A DNA stretch of 64,000 nt from Aquimonas sp044377145 (GTDB lineage Bacteria > Pseudomonadota > Gammaproteobacteria > Xanthomonadales > Xanthomonadaceae). The position numbers and the translations under genes are program-made. This document shows, piece after piece, positions 61,750 through 64,000 of this stretch. Where the stretch lies: assembly GCF_044377145.1 (NCBI RefSeq), contig NZ_JBILJQ010000014.1, forward strand, positions 18,375-82,374, given 5' to 3'. Each line of letters opens with the position of its first letter. Position 1 is the first letter of the stretch. The notes under the pieces were generated by a model, which had not been told where the DNA came from, searched no databases, and saw only the letters and a list, made by a program, of their open reading frames with translations.

Positions 61750-63960
61750 ATGCGTAGCCCCCTGCTCACCGGCGCACTTGCCGGTGCGATCACCTTGGCT
61801 CTGGGCCTTTCGGCCTGCTCCGCGCCGGAAGGCGAGAGCGCCGCACCCGCCGCCAGCACCGCCACCGACACGCCGCCCGCGGCGCCTGCGCCGGCTGTCG
61901 CCGACCAGGCAGCCAATCCGTTCTTCGCGCCCAGCAGCCTGCCGCTGATGGCACCGGATTTCAGCAAGATCCGCGACGAACACTACCTGCCGGCCCTGAC
62001 CGAAGGCATGAAGCAGCAGCTTGCGGAAATCGACACCATCGCCAACAACCCGGAGCCGGCAACGGTTGCCAACACGCTGGAAGCGATGGAGCGCTCCGGC
62101 GCCCTGCTGCTGCGCACAAGCAAAGTGTTCGGCAACCTGGCCGGCACCGACACCAACCCTGAGATCCAGAAGATCCAGGCCGAGATCGCGCCGAAAATGG
62201 CGGCGCACCAGGACGCCATCCTGCTGAATCCTCAGCTGTTCGCGCGCGTGAAGTCGATCTATGACTCGCGTGAAGTGTCGAATCTGGACGCCGAAACCAA
62301 GCGCCTGGTCGAGCAGACCCATCTGCGCTTCGTACGCGCCGGCGCCGAGCTGTCGGAAGACACCAAGACCCGTATCCGCGCTCTGAATGAAGAGCAGGCC
62401 GGCCTGATGACTGCGTTCCAGCAGGCCATGCTGAAGCAGACCACCGCCGCCGCCGTGGTGGTGGAAGACGTCGCCCAGCTCGATGGGCTGTCGGAAGGTG
62501 AAATTGCCGCCGCGTCCGAGGCCGCCAAGGCTGCGGGCCACGAGGGCAAGTGGCTGATCCGAATCACCAATACCACCCGCCAGCCGGTGCTGGCCTCGCT
62601 GACCAATCGCGAGCTGCGTCAGCGCGTGTGGGAAGCCTCAGCCAATCGCGGCCTGCGCGATGGCGATGGCGACACCCGCGCGATGGTGCTGCGTCTGGCC
62701 GAGCTGCGCGCCGAACGCGCCAGCCTGCTCGGCAAGTCCAGCCACGCGGCCTTCCAGCTTGAAACCCAGATGGCTGCGACTCCGGATGCCGTGCTGAAGA
62801 TGCTGTCAGACCTGGCCCCGACCGTGGTTGACAACGCCAAGGCCGAAGCGGCCGACATCCAGGCTCTCATCAACAGCCAGGGCGGCGGATTCGAGCTGCA
62901 GCCTTGGGACTGGGAGTTCTACGCCGAGCAGGTGCGCGCGGCCAAGTACGACCTCGATCCCGAACTGGTGAAGCCCTATTTCGAGGTCAACCGAGTGCTG
63001 ACCGATGGCGTGTTCTACACCTTGAACCGCTTCTACGGTGTCAGCTTCAAGGAACGCACCGACCTGCCCGTCTACCACCCGGACGTGCGCGTGTTCGACG
63101 TGACTGACGCCGACGGCAGCCAGATCGGCCTGTTCTACGCTGACTACTTCGCCCGCCCGAGCAAGCGTGGCGGCGCCTGGATGTCGACCTTTGTCGACCA
63201 GAGCGAACTGCTGAACCAGAAGCCGGTGGCGCTGAATGTCATGAACATTCCGAAGCCGGTCGAAGGCCAGCCGGCGCTGATGAGCTTCGACGAAGTGACC
63301 ACCATGTTCCACGAGGTCGGCCACGGCGTGCACGGGCTGTTCTCGAAGGTGAAGTATCCGTCGCTGGCCGGCACTGCAGTGCCGCGCGACTTCGTCGAGT
63401 TCCCCTCGCAGTTCGAGGAAGACTGGGCCAAGCACCCCGAAATCCTCGCCAACTACGCCCGCCACCACGCCAGCGGCGAGCCGATCCCGGCCGAGCTGAT
63501 GCAGAAGATCCTCAATGCCTCCAGCTTCAACCAGGGCTTCGACACCCTGGAGTACGTCGCGGCCTCGTTCCTCGACATGGAGTGGCACAGCCTGCCGGTC
63601 GGTACCAAGGTCACCGATGTCGAAGCCTTCGAGAAGGCCGCGCTGGCCAAGCACGGTGTCGACTTCGCGCCGGTGCCGCCGCGCTACCGCAGCGCCTTCT
63701 TCGCCCATGTGTTCCCGGGTGGCTATTCGTCCGGCTACTACGCCTACATGTGGAGCGAAGTGCTGGCCGCCGACGCCTTCGCTTTCGTCACCGAGCAGGG
63801 CGGGCTGAACGCCGAAATCGGCAACGTCTATCGCCAGAGCATCCTCTCGCGCGGCGGCACCGAAGATCCGATGCAGATGTACGTGAAGTGGCGCGGCCAA
63901 CAGCCCGACCCGGACAATCTGCTGTACCGCCGCGGCCTGAAGCAGAAAAGCGACGACTGA
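61750..63960 (+). CDS. dcp: M3 dipeptidyl carboxypeptidase, lipoprotein
   Basis: The 736-residue protein cuts dipeptides from the C-terminal end of peptides. A lipoprotein signal (LALGLSACS) puts it in the periplasm, anchored by the Cys near residue 21. An Ala/Pro-rich linker follows, then the M3 domain. The zinc site is His521, Glu522 and His525 (FHEVGHGVHG), with the third ligand a Glu further on. Dcp of E. coli is about 680 residues and lacks the lipobox; lipidated forms are common in Xanthomonadales. Confidence 0.92.
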   Translation: MRSPLLTGALAGAITLALGLSACSAPEGESAAPAASTATDTPPAAPAPAVADQAANPFFAPSSLPLMAPDFSKIRDEHYLPALTEGMKQQLAEIDTIANNPEPATVANTLEAMERSGALLLRTSKVFGNLAGTDTNPEIQKIQAEIAPKMAAHQDAILLNPQLFARVKSIYDSREVSNLDAETKRLVEQTHLRFVRAGAELSEDTKTRIRALNEEQAGLMTAFQQAMLKQTTAAAVVVEDVAQLDGLSEGEIAAASEAAKAAGHEGKWLIRITNTTRQPVLASLTNRELRQRVWEASANRGLRDGDGDTRAMVLRLAELRAERASLLGKSSHAAFQLETQMAATPDAVLKMLSDLAPTVVDNAKAEAADIQALINSQGGGFELQPWDWEFYAEQVRAAKYDLDPELVKPYFEVNRVLTDGVFYTLNRFYGVSFKERTDLPVYHPDVRVFDVTDADGSQIGLFYADYFARPSKRGGAWMSTFVDQSELLNQKPVALNVMNIPKPVEGQPALMSFDEVTTMFHEVGHGVHGLFSKVKYPSLAGTAVPRDFVEFPSQFEEDWAKHPEILANYARHHASGEPIPAELMQKILNASSFNQGFDTLEYVAASFLDMEWHSLPVGTKVTDVEAFEKAALAKHGVDFAPVPPRYRSAFFAHVFPGGYSSGYYAYMWSEVLAADAFAFVTEQGGLNAEIGNVYRQSILSRGGTEDPMQMYVKWRGQQPDPDNLLYRRGLKQKSDD

Positions 63961-64000
63961 TGCATCGCGTCTCTTGAGCTGAAACGAGAAGCGCCGCCCG
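63961..64000. other. Window end, no feature
   Basis: The last 40 bases after the dcp stop show no gene start. Confidence 0.5.

Overview
The window looks like chromosomal DNA of a GC-rich gammaproteobacterium, most likely of the Xanthomonadales (Lysobacterales). The reasons are the uniformly high GC, the rpsP-rimM-trmD-rplS and ffh order, RapA, OxyR with Cys199/Cys208, the RlmF, PpnN, TrmJ and SuhB complement, and the many secreted proteases and beta-barrel proteins typical of that group. No phage, plasmid or CRISPR block is visible. The only mobile-looking element is a 175-bp fold-back repeat at 32552-32726.

Layout. 1-2264 holds an ABC ATPase (cut by the window edge) and its coupled membrane partner. 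2422-9691 is an accessory signalling and secretion region: a secreted serine protease, an ECF sigma factor translationally coupled to a Ser/Thr kinase with TPR repeats, a secreted CARDB-like protein, a second ECF sigma factor and a small secreted protein. 9708-12790 carries a DUF1456 protein, RlmF and an RsuA/RluB-type pseudouridine synthase, separated by about 740 bp in which I see no gene. 12973-19753 is a tight seven-gene lipid-modification operon: desaturase, FAD oxidoreductase, DUF1365, CFA synthase, DUF2878, DUF1295 and a second CFA-like methyltransferase. 19823-29235 is mostly housekeeping: L19, TrmD, RimM, S16, Ffh, YpjD, a PilZ protein, RadA, CorB, tRNA-Thr and IspH.

29494-38326 mixes a secreted lipase-like protein, OxyR, the fold-back repeat, an alkyltransferase-like protein, PhoU, ExoD, three small unknown genes, HisS, tRNA-Pro and an FmdB zinc ribbon. 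38512-49762 holds PpnN, RapA, a single-domain response regulator, a rhomboid protease, an HDAC-family deacylase, TrmJ, SuhB, an outer-membrane protein and ThiD. 49902-52492 is a coupled pair of secreted proteins, the second a zinc metalloprotease. 52705-59757 is a complete B12 uptake and salvage block on the minus strand, read from a cobalamin riboswitch: btuB, a BtuM-like transporter with a candidate ligand Cys79, cobB, cobU, cobT, cobC and cobS. The window ends with a DUF4139 protein and a lipoprotein M3 dipeptidyl carboxypeptidase.

Two parts stand out. The sigma/kinase pair lacks the acidic DAED motif of region 2.2 and has Ser/Thr there instead, which fits activation by phosphorylation; a second, kinase-less sigma factor 4 kb away has the same change. 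The seven-gene lipid operon combines two methyltransferases with redox enzymes and three poorly characterised families, and its product cannot be read from sequence alone.
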